A stretch of DNA of 64,000 nt from Viscum album (GCA_963277665.1 OY728130.1:1366840393-1366904392), one strand, 5' to 3'. Positions 1 through 14,184 are shown, counted from the first letter of the stretch. The notes: generated by a model not told the origin, from the sequence alone. Numbers and translations are program-made.

Positions 1-1000
1 TTTGAGTGTTTTATGAAAATAAATTTTTTACACAGGTTCTTTATGATGAGATAAGTGGATCATTTTCAATTGAAACTCATAAGTATGGATGTTGATGGGT
101 GTATTTCTATATCACCTTTTAATTCATTGGTTAACATTTTAAATCTCACGAGGTATGTATCTATGAGAAAAATTGTTTTTGAAAGGGTGGGTACAAGTGT
201 GTGACTCATGAAGGTGATTTATATGTGGGTAAAATTATGTCATATCACAAGCATGGGTGAAAGTGTGGAACTCAAGGATTTAATGCTCTCCTATTATAAT
301 GCTTCTGTCATAATTGGAAAATGTTTCACAATTTTATTCCTATTCCCATTCTTATATTATGCTCTCAAGATCATGTTTATTGACTCATGTTTCAACAATA
401 TTTCAATTAATGTATTATGATATTCAAACCCCATTCCATAATTTATGGTCTATTATTTTTTGGGTATGAATTTTATTATGTGTATTGATTAGACTCATAT
501 CCTCATTTTACGATCACTTATGATATTCATTTGTTATCACTTATGTTTACCATTACTGTGCATCTTAGCTCAACCCCTTCTTATGTTTCATATTCCCCAA
601 GTTATGAAGATTTTTACAACTTATAATAAGTATATAAGGAGTATAGTGTGGATCAATAATCAAGAAATTGGCATAATAAATTTTAAAAATATTGCTTTTA
701 TAAATAGTCCTCAAAGACACAAAACCTTTGGTTATCCAGTTTTTGCGACCATCTGTGAGAGATAATGACTATTCATGTAAAATAATGAAATAAATTTGTT
801 TATTTAGATTGGTTCACTATTTTAAACATTAACATAATGAATAAATTGGAAAATAAATTTATTATGGGGCTACTAGTAACCTACTAGAGGGCCACCAGGT
901 AGACAATGGTACAACCTGGGCATGCTAGCCTCTTCCAGGATTACTTGGTAACTTTTTATCACACAATAGGTGCCCAATTCCATCTATAGTAAGATTCTAC
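1..1000. other. AT-rich intergenic or decayed repeat DNA
   Basis: No gene, RNA gene or recognisable repeat domain is visible. The short open frames (for example 208-420 and 520-765 on +) have low-complexity, AT-driven composition and match no family that I recognise. It may be old transposon DNA decayed past recognition. Confidence 0.5.
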
Positions 1001-3060
1001 AAGTGAAACCCCCATCTATCCTTCATAAACCCTCGTCTCACCTCTAACATTAAAATGTGCCTATAATACCCAATAATACATAATAAAACATTAAAATTTA
1101 CCATTAAATCCTAGATTAAAGGATAAAACCTTAACCTAAATAAAATGTTTTAAAATTGTTGTGTTCTCATTAATGAAACTCTATAAATTCCACCTTTAAT
1201 CATATCTATAAGAAAATAAATTATACATTAACCAAGTGAGTGATGCAACTCAAGTCTAGTGTTTTCTACATGGTTAGTTTATGGTTTACAAAACGTTTTT
1301 AGAAAAAATTTCATGCTACATAGAAATTAGATTTTCTGAGTTTCCCATGTTACCCCTCATTGATTTTATAACACTATTTGGTCCCTTTCCTATCTAATTC
1401 ATTCAAAATAATCCAATTAAATTCCTATTAAACTCCAATTTTATTTTAAAATGGTTTCAAGACCTTTATTTATAATCTTCAAGTAGATCCTGAGGGTAAA
1501 TTCATCATTCATTTCTTTTTCTTCATCATCTTCTTTTATTAATTCTCTCATTTATTCTTTCTTTCTTCTCTTATATGAACCTTAATATCCATGGTGGAAG
1601 AATATAATAATAGGTTAGCCTTACTCTTTCGGTTTTATTGTTTAATTTTTGTATAGTATATTTACACCCATAATATTAATTTTGAAATCTAGGATGGATT
1701 GATTTTAGTAACTTAGGGTAGGTGTTTTTATAAAATTACTTTTTTGGGAATTTCATGTGAGGCTTGAGATTTCCTATTTTTATTTCTAAAAAAATTATAC
1801 CTATATGAGTAACCTTTGGAAAAAAATATCTATATTTTACAAATTTTTATGAGTTTCAAATGTAATTTCTATTCTCATTATTTTGTAAAATATTTCTTTT
1901 TAAATAAATTTTATTAAAAACATAAATGGAATTTCTTCTTATTTTTAAAAGTAATTTTCAAATGCCTTTATAAAGTAATTTTAATATATATTAACACCCT
2001 TTAATGTTTCTGATTCTTCTCTAGGTATATTCTCTAATGATATTATTCACCTTATTTCTCTAGATGGCATATGATTATCTTTTTTGAAAATCTTCATGAA
2101 ACCCATTTATTTATCATGAGTCAATTAAGATAAGATGATATTACAAATTTTTTCAAATTTATCTAACACACATATGTATGATTTATCTTTATGTCATGGG
2201 TAGTTATATTATATATTGACAATTAATTGGGTAATGTTTTGTATCTCATTAGATCAGGATGGGACATGGATGGTTAGCCCAAGTCCAAAAGGTTATATGA
2301 AGTGGGTGGTTAGATAAACTCCAAAATTTTATATGGAGTGGATGGTTAGCTCAAGTAAAAAAATTTATCTGATATGGGTGGTTATTCCAAGACAAAAATG
2401 TTATATGGTGTGAGTGCTTAGTCTAAGTACATAAGGGTATGGGATTTGAGTGGTTAGAAAAAGTACAGAAGGATATAGGGTGTGGGTGGTTAGACTAAAT
2501 CCAATAGGTTTTATGGCATGGTTAACGCCCAAGTACAAAAGATAATGTGGAATGGGTGTTTATTTCAAGTCCACTATATTATCTTTAGGCAGTTATCCTA
2601 GTCCATTATGGTATTAATGTCTTGGTGGTTGACCTTAATAAATGTTATGATTTTCGTGCTTATGTATTTTCCATATTTTGATGTTATGAAATGTACCTAT
2701 ACCATATTTTCATGACTCGTGATTTTTGAATCATGTTTACACACCACTAGGACTTATTTTTATATGTTATTCCAAAAACCCTTTCTATGATTCATGTTTT
2801 ATGATGTACATTTTATCAGATATAATTTTCTTATATTATGTTCATACACGTTGATTATGTTATTATACCCACATGTTTATCTTATGATCACTTATAAACT
2901 TCGATTGTTAAATATTATGCTTACCCTTATTGAGTATTTGAGATCACCCATTACTTAAGTATCAATTTTGTAGGTTATTAAAAAGAGTATAACATATGAT
3001 ATGTCTAGAAGAGAGTATAGTGTAGTGTGGCTATAGAGTAATCTTCACAATTTTTTCTAA
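1000..3060 (+). repeat. Probable decayed Ty3/gypsy LTR (relic H)
   Basis: This stretch has LTR character rather than coding character. A pyrimidine-rich segment lies near 1500-1570, a 36-bp minisatellite occupies 2269-2624, and its 3' part (about 2930-3010) matches the 3' part of other LTRs in the window. That part is a TTGAG...CACCC motif followed by a pyrimidine-rich AG and then GTTATTA (AG at 2972-2973). The same layout occurs in G (AG at 60211-60212) and in A (AG at 15987-15988). I could not fix either end or find a target-site duplication. It could be the missing 5' LTR of F or a solo LTR. Confidence 0.35.
2269..2624 (+). repeat. 36-bp minisatellite, about 10 units
   Basis: Ten consecutive units begin with a GGTGGTTAG-like word and end in a GTG or ATG-like word. 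The first seven are exactly 36 bp each (starts 2269, 2305, 2341, 2377, 2413, 2449, 2485). Two of 34 bp follow (2521, 2555), then one of 36 bp (2589). Units differ from each other by many substitutions but keep their length, so the array is old. It lies in the LTR-like relic. Confidence 0.8.
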
Positions 3061-3119
3061 TAAGTTGTTTATGTCTCTAATCTCCAAAGATACAAGAATT
3101 ACAGATAATTAGGTATAAT

Positions 3120-5940
3120 TTATTGTGATATGTAATTAATATTCATGTAAAATGATGTAATATCACCTCTTTCAATCAAATGGAATATTTCAACTCTATT
3201 TACAAGATCCTTGGTAAGATCTTGGTAAATAGCCTCTCTATTGTTACAAACAAGGTGGTATCTCTCAACCAATATGGATTTATCTAAGGAAGAAGGGTAC
3301 ATGGCTTCATTCTGACTGCCAATGAATGTATTAACTTATTAAGTAATCCTAGTATGAATGAATAAATTACTTTGAAGTTGGATGTGGGGAAGGTATTTGA
3401 TATTATCAATTAGGAATTTATTATTTAATCTCTTCAAAGATTTATATTCAGTGATTTTTCAATGACATGATCATCTTGATTTTTTAATTATTCTGGATTT
3501 ATTCTTTGATTAAGGGAACTCCTATTAGGTATTTTTCCTACTCCTATGGTGTTGAGAAGGGTGACCCAATATATTCCATTGTTTTTAGAATTGATAAATA
3601 TTATTTAAGAAGATGCATCTTTGACATGCCTATTAAAGGAACTCATAAGACCATCCAAGATATGAGAGGGGTAACAACTCCTAGACATCTATTTTATTCC
3701 AATGATATTATTATTTTTCTTCAAGATATAGGAATAACACTAATTTAATCAAGGAGTTCCTTGACCATTATAGGGGAATCTACAACCAATTCATAAACCG
3801 AAATAATTCTCTAAGTTTTTTCATCCACAGTTTTAACCTGAATAGAAGGTTGATCATCTGATAAAGAATAAAAATAAAATAGGGAACCTTTTCATTCATC
3901 TACATGAGAATAACCCAATTCTATGTAAGGTTTAAGTTTTATCACTTAAAGGGTATCTCTAACATAGTAAAAGACCAATTAAGTTCCTTCAAAGGTGGAT
4001 CTATTTCTCTTATTGGAAGGATCTCGCTCATAAAATTCATAACCATACCTAATATTTTTTACTCATTTATAGAGTTAAAATATCCTAATTTTATAAATAA
4101 CCATAACTAATAATTAATAAACTTCATCTAGAGTGGAAATAAGTATGAAAGATATCCAATTGGGATCATCTGGAACACTTTATATAATCTCTTCAAGGGG
4201 GGAGGCATGTGAATCAAAATATTTGTTTTCTAAATGATTATATTTAGGATAAATTTCTATGGATGATGTTCACTGAAAACTTTAAAACAATTTTTTTTGA
4301 ATAAGATGTTTATCAAGTGGTTGTAATCTTAAAAGACACACTTTATTCTCTCCTCTATTTATCATTGCATCAAAAATTTCTACTCAATAGTGATGAAAAA
4401 CATCCAATTAATGGTCTCTGGTCTCCCTGAACTCTAATCACAATTTCTTGAGGGAAAGATAGATGTGAAATACTCTAATAAAAGGATTCTAAGGTATTAA
4501 AGTAGACCTATATATCCAAGATCTTAATTATAGTATTATATTCATGATCAAATATTCCTTGGAGAATCTTTCAACTCCTCTCAGGAAGAATATTTATAAT
4601 TATCCTTTCATGAACAATAAGGATAATCTAATTTGGGAACCCATAAGGCATGGTACTCTCAACTATAATCTCTTATAAAACTTATTTATGGACCTTCCAA
4701 CAATGAAGGATTCTAAGTTAAACCAAATCTATAGGACTTAGATATATTATTCCTATTATTTTCTTAAATGGATAACTATTCAGAATAAATTACACACATA
4801 TATCATCCTTATGGTTATTGGTCTACAAATTTGAAAATTATGTAGTGACTATATGAAGGGATTAGATTATATTTTCCATGTGTTTTTTCATTTTCATTTT
4901 TATAAAACTATTTGTAATTTTTTTTCTATTACTTATAAATTTGGGGCTTTCTATTCTTCTGATCTTCAATCTCTCTTTGACTACTATAGTAACCAGGATT
5001 ATTTCTCCCTGATATTGAACCTTATTCAAACTGTGATTTCTGAAACTTTTCAATTGATTTTTTGGAACATAAATACCAATAGTTATGATGGAAATTAAAT
5101 TAATATAAACAATTTCATGAGGAACATTGAATCTTCCATCAGGGTTGTAGCCTCCATGAACTCTTTCATGGCCAATAATTCAATCTGAGAACTTTTCATC
5201 TTTCATAGTTCGGGAATAAAAGGCCACTTTAAAAATTTTAATAGCTATATACCTTTTTTGGAGATATAAAATTGAAGGATAGATCAATATTAACACATAT
5301 GGATATTTTAAAGGAAATATATGGGTTCTTTTTGTGGCGTTATCTCCTTGGAATATTAAGGAGGGCCTCTCTTCTATCTCTACAAGGATCATGGAATTAA
5401 AATTACTTATAAAGAAGAAATGAAATTAGTGATTATGGAGATCTATATTGTGAGATTCAACAACTTGAATAAACATTGGCTTGAGATAGATTCCTCCTTC
5501 ATTGTATAGGCTGTCAATTTGATCATTTACTCCACCACCTAGAGGCTTGAAATGGTCTGCGAGGACTACATAGTTTATTATAGGTAGGTAAAATTTATGG
5601 CGTCTCAAATCTATAAATAGGGTAACATTATTACTGACTCATTATTAAATATGGGTTTGGGGTTGGAAAATGTAACTAAAAATTTCCATGTTGGAGTCAA
5701 TTGAGGAATTATTATTCCATGACATTTGTAAACCTCAATCCTACCATTTTTTATAAATTTTTATGGTAATTAGAGTCTCTTTATGGGGTGGCCTATTATT
5801 ATTACATATAATTATGTAATATGTTTGTATGTTAGAGTTTAGTTGAATTAGTTAGTATTATAATGGGGATTTTTTATTTTTGGGTATTAGGTTATGAAGA
5901 ATAAGATGATATAACTTAAAACTACCTATGTGAAAAAAAA
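3120..5940 (+). pseudogene. Decayed LINE (L1-type) reverse transcriptase and RNase H
   Basis: Translation on + in shifting frames recalls a plant L1-type ORF2. Positions 3240-3310 resemble the NQYGFI..GR..H motif region. Positions 3500-3740 contain the GTP..YFSYS.GV..GDP block and a degenerate FYSNDIIIF catalytic block (canonical YADD). Positions 3904-4110 match the thumb region (LSSFKGGSISLIGRISLIK). Positions 4850-5100 resemble the C-terminal region, and 5200-5700 a plant LINE RNase H (GYFKGN; HWLEIDSSFIV; later NIITDSLLNMG). Stops and frameshifts are frequent. An A-run near 5932-5940 may mark the 3' end. No endonuclease domain is visible upstream, suggesting 5' truncation. No target-site duplication was found. 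Confidence 0.6.
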
Positions 5941-5999
5941 GTGATGAAGGATGAACATAAAATTTAATAGGTTTAATTGAAGGTATCATAATTTAAGAA

Positions 6000-8415
6000 A
6001 TTTTAGGATTGATTTCCCTTATCATATAAGTAGGGGAATTATATGGGTCTATGAGTGCTTCTATAGTGGAGACGATGGAACCTAGGATTCTTTAGTGTTA
6101 ATGGATATACCATATTTCCTAGGGTTTAATCATCTATCCAAATGTCCTACCAGGGCTGTGCCTTCAACCTCTAAGGATGTTATGAGGCTCTTTGAAGAAA
6201 CTTTGTAAATTAATGGTAGATCGGGTGTGATTTTGGATCTAAAGCCTAAAAATGTTAGGTGATCTCTAGCTTCATTCAGGGACTCCACTACTAGTATAAT
6301 TTCTTAGGAAATTCTTTTTTACTAATATTTAGGCTAATCTATAGGGTTTTCAGAGAGGTTGGTAATGGAAAAAATTCCTTAATCATGAGGATCATACTCC
6401 CCAAAGGTGATAATATGTAAAATTTTAAGGCTGTGGTATATAGGATCTCTATTATTTGGTGTTCTCATATTTGAGGTTCATTTCATTAGGTCATGGTTTT
6501 TTTCAACTGCATTTTTCCTTTAGATGAATCCAAGCTATGAGCATGGAGTTTTTGTTTCATGTCCTTGACTCCTGACTCACTCTTCCTTCATGAATGGTCT
6601 ATGAAATTCAATATTTTGCATGCTAGGAATGAATTTTCATATGTATGGATTATAATTCATGGTCTAAATTGGATAATATAAAACCCAAAGATCCTTGATC
6701 ATATCACCACAATAATTTGGACCTTGATATGCTTGGATAGAGTGACTAAGTACGTATGGTTTTGGTAAATTTTCAAGAATATTGGTCAAAGTTGATCTGA
6801 GTTATTCTTTAATTGAAAATTTTATTCTATTTACTATAATAGATGATATGCACCTTAGTTTTGAGTATTATATTTGTCCAAAATTCAGTTATGTATGCAG
6901 GGATACTAAGAATTTGATGGATGATTTCCAGAGGAAGATCTCTTGGGAGATTTTTTATCTTGAGGGATCACCTGGAAATGGCTTATAAAACAAAGGGAAA
7001 GGCTACAGTACCACATAAACATTCTATTGTTAGTTTTTATGGGAAAACTTTGGGTTATTTTAATGTTATTAGATATTCTTTCTACATTCCAATTAAGATG
7101 GTGGACAAGGTCCATGACCAAATAAAATGGTAACACTCTATAAATAGGTGGATTTACTTGGCCTCAACTACAAATAAATTCTCTCATTAAAAGGTTTAAT
7201 TATAGGATGGTTTGGACACTTCCATTTAATTACCTCTTAAAGGAACACTTTGGTATACCATGTAGAAGAGAGTGGTAACCATCATAGTAGTGATTTATTT
7301 TAGGATATCGAGGCTTCCATTGGTGTAGCTCCTTAGGTTTCTCAGGAGAAATAATTGAGTAGTACTTCAGTTCACACATAGCAGAAAAAGTCATGGGATG
7401 ATGCATCAAAGGATGATATGTATTATCCCTCATTAAAGGATGTACTAGATAATGTATTAGAGGATGATAGGCAGGTTGAATTTTATGATATTCAATTATA
7501 GGGTGATCATGAAGTGAAAAATAGTGTTGACAAATGGTTATTGAAAGACTATAAGTTGGTTACCTCAAAGGGTTGAAAAGGAAACATGAAAATGAACACT
7601 ATTTAGGGTAAAAGGTCCATTTAAAAGAGGAATTAGGCCCTAACATCGGCTCATGATAAGAAGATGGATGTTTTGGAAATTCCTTCAATTTCTCCTATTC
7701 TCCAATAGGAAGTTGGAATCCAAAGTGAGTTGTCCTAAAGACCTTTCTACTGAGTATTATTCTCTTTTGATCAAGGGGGACTCAAATACATTGATCTATC
7801 ATGATAACACTTTATTGTTGGGTAAATTTGGTTGTACTTAATTGGAAATGAATAAAATTATTTTATCAACTAGTCTTATTCAATGAATAATATGGATAAA
7901 AATTAGGTTCTTTTATCTAACCCTTTTTCATTTCTTGGTAGTGTATTTCCTGATCAAGAAGCCTCTATAAAGGATTATGGTGAAAAATAGGGGAATCAAT
8001 ATATGAATGGCTCTAATTCTTATATACTTTGATCTAGTGATAGTTTAAAGCATGAAGTTTCTTCCAACATGGTGAACATGAATTATAGTGTTGATGATGC
8101 CTCTATAAATGGAAACAACACTTTATTAGATGGTGATTCCCAATAACAACCTAAGACATGGAGTAGAGGTAGGCGTTCATGTGGTAGGGGTCATCAAGGG
8201 ATCTCTTAAAACATGAATCTGTGATCCTAGTAACAAATTAGTTATATGAAATGTATTGGTGTCTATACAAACATACATGGATAACCTATCTAGGTAGTCT
8301 TATGATATGTTCTATTAGCCTTTTTTGGTCTCATTTGATATTTTGTACTTAGGGTAGTTTTGTTTGTCTAACTCCATACCTTTCTCTACTCTTTATATTT
8401 TTCTTCCTTAATAAA
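6000..8415 (+). pseudogene. Decayed LINE ORF1 (zinc-knuckle type) with a 3' UTR-like tail
   Basis: Positions 6782-6988 encode VKVDLSYSLIENFILFTII followed by SFEYYICPKFSYVCRD. This resembles the ORF1 segment of plant L1 elements that precedes a CCHC zinc knuckle, here with most cysteines lost. The rest, to about 8220, is a low-complexity acidic and serine-rich region ending in arginine- and glycine-rich residues. A T-rich stretch ending AATAAAGG (8330-8415) resembles a LINE 3' end. ORF1 normally precedes the RT, but here it follows the RT relic at 3120-5940. The two are therefore probably separate insertions, or the second is internally deleted. Confidence 0.45.
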
Positions 8416-8549
8416 GGTTATTAACACCAACCTATTTAGATTCCTTATCATATGATCACTTAATTTTGTTATTATTACTTGATAATCACATCTATATTTT
8501 TCATTTTAATAAGGGACTAAAGATAAAATCATGAAATTGGGGTGGTTAT

Positions 8550-11500
8550 GAGTATGAAAATTATTGATTTTTTTTATCTAAGACTATTTGTATAAATTAT
8601 TTCTTATCTTTAAAATTTTCTAATAATATTAATTTATATCCCCAATTAATAGATATATAATTATCAGTGAAAAATATTAGTGGTATGATGATCTCGTCCC
8701 AAGTCTATAACTACTCTCTGATTGAATTTTATTGGGATGAGATTCCAATAAAGCTTATTATTCTCACTTTAGTTAAATTTTATGTGATTTTTGGAATGTA
8801 TCAGATCCCTATAAATATATTTCAAATAATTTTTTAGAATAAAAAATCACATTTCATATCCCAAATCAACATATGATCGTCAGTCACTACAAGGTTAAAT
8901 ATGAAATCTCTATGCAAATTACATCCATTATATAGGTATTAATACCCAATAATTATGGGTATTTATCTCAAATATTTGTGGATAAACTCAATATTAAGGA
9001 TATTATAATTATTAATGAATACATTTTTTAAGATTTTATTAGTCTTTCCCAATATTTTGAGGTTAAATTTCCATAGAACTCATTGTTTCAAAGACAATAT
9101 CAAAAACAACTTATAGAATAGAGCCAATTGAGTTGTAGGAATTAAAGGAACATCTCAAGGAGGATATGAATAAGGGTTTTATAATACCTATTTCATCAAA
9201 ATGAGGTGAAATAGTCCTATTTTTTAAGAAGAAAGATGAATCAATGAATCTCTTTATTGGTTATCATGAACTTAATAAGATTACAATTAAGAACATGTAT
9301 CCTCTACTCTGAATTGATGACTTTTCCAGTCAACTATGAGAGGATTAATACTTCTCAACATAAAAAATTTGATCTAGATATCATAAATTAAGGGTGAAAA
9401 AGGAATATATACCAAAGAAAAAATCCTATATAATATATACACAATATGAATTCATAGTGATTACATCAAGAATTACAAAATCCTCTTCTATATTGATAGA
9501 CCTCATGAATAGAGTCTTTAGAGAGTACCTCAAACAATTTATGGTAGTATTTATAGATTATATTATCATATACCATAAGATCAAGGAATAATATGAATAT
9601 TATTTTTTTATTGTGCTAAATACCTTGAGAATGAATAACTTGTATATCAAGTTTTACAAGTGAAAATTTTGGCTATAGATAGTGTTATTTTTTATTCATG
9701 TAATCATAACATAGGGTTTATCTATGTATCCTTCAAATATGGTTTTGATTGAATAATTTCATTGATTTACCATTATAATTTATATACATAGTTTTCTAGG
9801 ATTGACTTGATAATATTGATGTTTTGTGAGAAATTTATAATGTATACAATACCTATTAAGAAAGTTAACTTGGAAGGGGGTTAAGTTCTTTTGGATAAAT
9901 GAATGTGAAGAAAATTTTTAAGGATCTTAATAGAAGTTTGGTTACTTCACCCATACTCTTACTAGCCTATAGTAAATAAGGGTTTATGGTATATAGTTTT
10001 TCATCAAATATAGTATTGTGATATGTCCCCATGTAAAATGACATATTGATAGAATATGCCTCACAGCAACTGAAGGTTCATGAGAAAAATTTTCTGATGC
10101 ATGATTTGGAGTTAGCAGTGGTAATAATTTCATTCAAGATATGGAGGAAGTGTATCCAAAGTGAAAAGTGTGAAATATATACTGATCATAAGATCTTAAA
10201 TTATATATCACTACAAAGGAGTTGAACAAGTTCCAAGAGTGATGGTTAGAGTAGATCAAGGACTGTGAATTCTCAATACATTACCACCTTGGGATTGAAA
10301 ACAAGGTGGTTGATTCTCTGAGAAGAATGTATCATGATATCTTATCAATGATGAGGATTGAAAGTGAACCAATAATAATGAATTTTAAAATTATGGATCT
10401 TGAAATCAAAAGGGAATGGGGAAAATATTATATTTCTCCAATGAATGCTTAACCATCCATGCATGAGAAGATCCAGGATGCAAAAAAAGAGGATATGGGA
10501 TAAAGAAGAAGAGAAATAATATTCATGATTTCAAACAAAATAATGATGGAATTATAAGACTAAGTAAATGAATATTTTCCCCTTAAATACTAGAACTGAA
10601 GAAGGATTTTATGGATGATCTGCATAGATCATCATTCTCAATCTATCCCATAAGCACAAAAATGTATATAGATATCAAGGAGAATCTTTGGTGAAAAAAT
10701 ATAAAGAGGGGTGATGTGGGGTATATATATCATTTATTGGATTAAAAAAAATATAAGGATAAATTATATAACTCAAAGGGGGTGATGAAATCATTACCTA
10801 TGCTCATATGGGAATGGTATAACAACACCATGGATTTCGTCATAAGACTTCCCAAGGCTTCAAATGTCCATAATGTAATTTGGGTTGTAGTTGATCAACT
10901 TATGAAGTTGGAACATATCATTGATAATCAAGATGATTTCTTACTCAGTAAACATTCTATTATACACATAAATCCAATATTAATGTTTTTATGGAGTTCT
11001 ATATTTCATTGAATCGAATCGGGGTATGTGGTTTACATTGAAGTTCTATAGAATTCTTCGACAAAAATTAGATACAGAGTTGATCTTTAGTGATACTTAT
11101 CAATCTCATACTGATGTACAATCTAAAAGGAATTTTCAAAATCTATATGATATATTGTGTTACTATTAAATGGTTTCCTAATAAGCTTGGTATAAATACT
11201 TTACCTTGGTATATTTTTCATATAATATCAATTTCCATTCTAGTGTTAAAATAGATCCATATGAGGCCATGTATGGAAAGAAGTACTTTACTCCAACATT
11301 TTGGGAAAAAGATGAAAAACATAATATAATGGGACTAGATCATCCTCATGTAACATTAGAGAATATTAAAACAATTTAGAGATGGATTAAAACTGAAAAA
11401 GTTTACCTAAGATCTATGGTGATAATAATTAGGGAGATTTGGAGTTTTTAGGAAGATATAAGGTTTTTCTTTTAATATCACCATATAAGAGGGTTATGAG

Positions 11501-11885
11501 ATTTGAGATAAAGGTAATTTTGCGACCTATATACATGGTCTATTTTGAAATCATTGATCATGTGGGGATGGTAGATTATAATCTTCCACTTCCTTTGAAC
11601 CTATCCCAATGGAATGATGCATTCCATGTATCACTTTTGTGGAAGTATATACCATAACCTTCACATGTACTAAACTCATTGATATTATAACTGAAACATG
11701 ATCTATGTTACATGGAATAACCAGTAGAAATCTTGGATTATGGAGGTTAAGTACTATTAAATAAGACCACAAACCTAGTTAAAGTTATTTGGAGGAATCA
11801 AAATTTTGAGGAATCTTCCTGCTAACTTGAAGATCAATTGATGGAAAATTATCCTGATTTTTCATCTTAGTACTTATATTTTGAG
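8550..11885 (+). pseudogene. Element F: heavily decayed Ty3/gypsy pol
   Basis: The domains run in chromovirus order in all three + frames. Protease remnant: 8550-8900 (LTLVKFYVIFGM near the end). Reverse transcriptase: about 8990-9900, with ELKEHL..DMNKGFI near 9130-9180 and FIDYIIIY at 9550-9580, where the second catalytic Asp of FIDD is Tyr. RNase H: 9900-10335, containing KIWRKCIQSEKCEIYTDHKI. Integrase: about 10440-11350, with the first catalytic Asp kept in TMDFVIRLPKAS near 10830. C-terminal integrase/chromodomain-like tail: 11439-11660 (DAFHVSLLWKYIP). Dozens of stops make it inactive. Gag is not visible; LINE relics occupy its place. Confidence 0.75.
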
Positions 11886-11912
11886 GGTGGAGTAATGTTT
11901 AGGGTGGTAGAA
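11886..11912 (+). other. Element F polypurine tract region
   Basis: A purine-rich run (GGGTGGAGTAATG, then TTTAGGGTGGTAGAA) lies directly before the TGTGACACC start of an LTR. This is where plus-strand DNA synthesis is primed in Ty3/gypsy elements. Confidence 0.5.
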
Positions 11913-13485
11913 TGTGACACCTTGTAATTTTTGTATATATTTTCCTTTAAATAAATATTTTGTGCCTGATAGCCTATAATAAACACAACATTGAAATAAA
12001 ATTAACCAAGATATACTTTATTACAATTTAAGGTCAACATTAAAAAACTATGAGAATCCAATAATTAACATCATTAAGAAAAATAAAAGAGTAATTAAAC
12101 CATTAGTAAATAAAAAGTTAATAATTAATTGAAATCAATTATTATAAATATAAGTATTTTTATTCATTAAGTATTATTATTATTTTTAAAATTATTTGAT
12201 TCAAATAAATTTTTTAACACCATTTAATTGATTAAATTTTATGGTTACAAGATAAATAATTAATTTAATGTGATTAAAATCATTTAATGTGTAAAAAAGA
12301 TATTTAATAAATATTATTTTTAATGTGTTATGAACTTCTATTTTAACAAACTAAATTTATAATGGTTAAATGGTGATTTTTAAAAAATAATACTTATATG
12401 TAAAAATAAGGAGATTTAGACTCATGCAATGATTATTAATTTATATTAAATATTAATAATAAAAAATATTAAAAATGTTATATTTTTATAAAAACATTAT
12501 TTCCATTATATTATATGTTTTAATATAAATGAAAAAAATTCACATATTTAGAATTATAATTTTATTAAATGTGATTCAAATTTGGAATCATCAAATTAAT
12601 ATTAGGTAATAGGGGACATATTATATATTTAATAAAAAATATCTACCATGGTGAATTTTTAAACAAGTTGAAAATGGGGTAAAAATGGTAAATTATAATT
12701 GTTCAAATATTATGTAATTTACCAGATATTTAGACATTATAGAAGTTCTTTGTTAGGTTTTGGATTCCATCCTATATATCTCACCAAAATCTCCTTACCT
12801 AACTCACCTAAATCCCATGTGATACCTTCTTTACCCTTCACCTAACTAATGTTTCAAAATAAATGCCCCTCATTTTCACCAATAAAAGGATCTCTCTTCC
12901 ATACTCTGCAAACAACTTTTATCCTTTGATTTTCTATTTAATACCAACTCTAATTCCATCTCCAAAATTCCTCTCTCACTTTTTGAGCCTTTTATCATAA
13001 GAATGATGTAAATTCTCTTTATTTAAAAGGAATACACTACAAGGAGTGATTTCATCAAAGTAAGTGTCAAGTTCTTCTTCATTAATTTCATTTACATTCT
13101 CATTTACACCCTTCATGAATCTCATTATCCTATCTAATTAGGTAATGTTAACATCATTATGATTTTATTAAAATTATATTATCATAATAGAATTCAAATT
13201 TCTAACTCATTCAATAATTATAATTCATTCTTTTTTGGTTTGATTTTACCATCCACATGAATGATGTTATAACGTTTACATCATGAATGACTAAGATTAC
13301 TTAAAAATGATAATATTATTTAATAATTATTAATATAATATTTTTTCATAATTTTTCAATGGTAATAAATAACATTATATTCATTAATAAAATCAATTAT
13401 TTTTATTGTATCAAAATTTATAAAAATGTATATTTTAAGCTCTCTTTACAAACCATCACTATAATATCCATAAAATGATAATTAG
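11913..13485 (+). repeat. Element F 3' LTR, left part
   Basis: It starts TGTGACACCTTG just after F's polypurine tract and is non-coding and AT-rich. Its first 60 bases align with the LTR of G at 55665, suggesting related families. A TATA-like AATAAAAGG lies at 12881, and a strong splice-donor match GTAAGT lies at 13060-13065, about 180 nt downstream. Element A is inserted at 13485/13486, so the remaining LTR may resume at 55370. The 3' boundary was not found. Confidence 0.5.
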
Positions 13486-14176
13486 TGTAACACCCCAAGG
13501 TTTTTTAAAAATAAATGGAAATTCATGAAACTTTGTTTTATGTAGATATTTATAACTAGCCTTTAAAAATAATTTTCTGCTTCTATGTTTTGAATTTCAA
13601 AAAATGGTCATCTATAATTGTGTTCAGTAAGTTATTTGGAGTCTAATGGAACCAACTTGATTTTTGGTGAATAGTAACATACCCTTATGAATAGTAATAT
13701 GGCCCTAATGAATAGTAAATTCTATTGATATTTTATTTTCTTAAGGCTTTAAGATAATGACATCTTGGCTAATTTTTCAATGTGATATAAAGGTAGTTAT
13801 AGTTTTTAAATTATTAATTTTTGAATTAAGTATGATTTTATTTAAAAATTAAATTAATGATATTTAGAAAATTATTTTCAAAAAAAGGACTTCATTTTTT
13901 AATTCTAAACATGGAAAAATGGTAAGGGTGAATTTTTGGGATTTTTCTAAAATTCTTCAATTTTTGATGAATAGCGAAATACGATAAAATACTGTATATT
14001 CAAATTATCAGTAAAAATACACTATTTATGACATCATAAGTGATGTAAGGCCACTTGGTTCGAAGTCACATTCCATGATTACTATTTTGGGTCACATGAA
14101 TTAAGATTATTCATAGTATTGAGCAAAAATATTATAATAATGATTAAAATAATGAAAAATACCCCCTCTCCTCCAC

Positions 14177-14184
14177 TATAAATA
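14177..14184 (+). promoter_or_regulatory. TATA box in element A 5' LTR
   Basis: TATAAATA follows a pyrimidine-rich stretch (CCCCCTCTCCTCCAC). It is conserved in the other LTR at 53306-53313. This is the likely Pol II promoter, with transcription expected to start roughly 30 nt downstream in CTTCCTCCCACACC. Confidence 0.7.

Noticed and set aside
2269..2624. CRISPR-like regular array
   Set aside because: Units are contiguous 36-bp tandem repeats without unique spacers, in plant DNA. It is a minisatellite.
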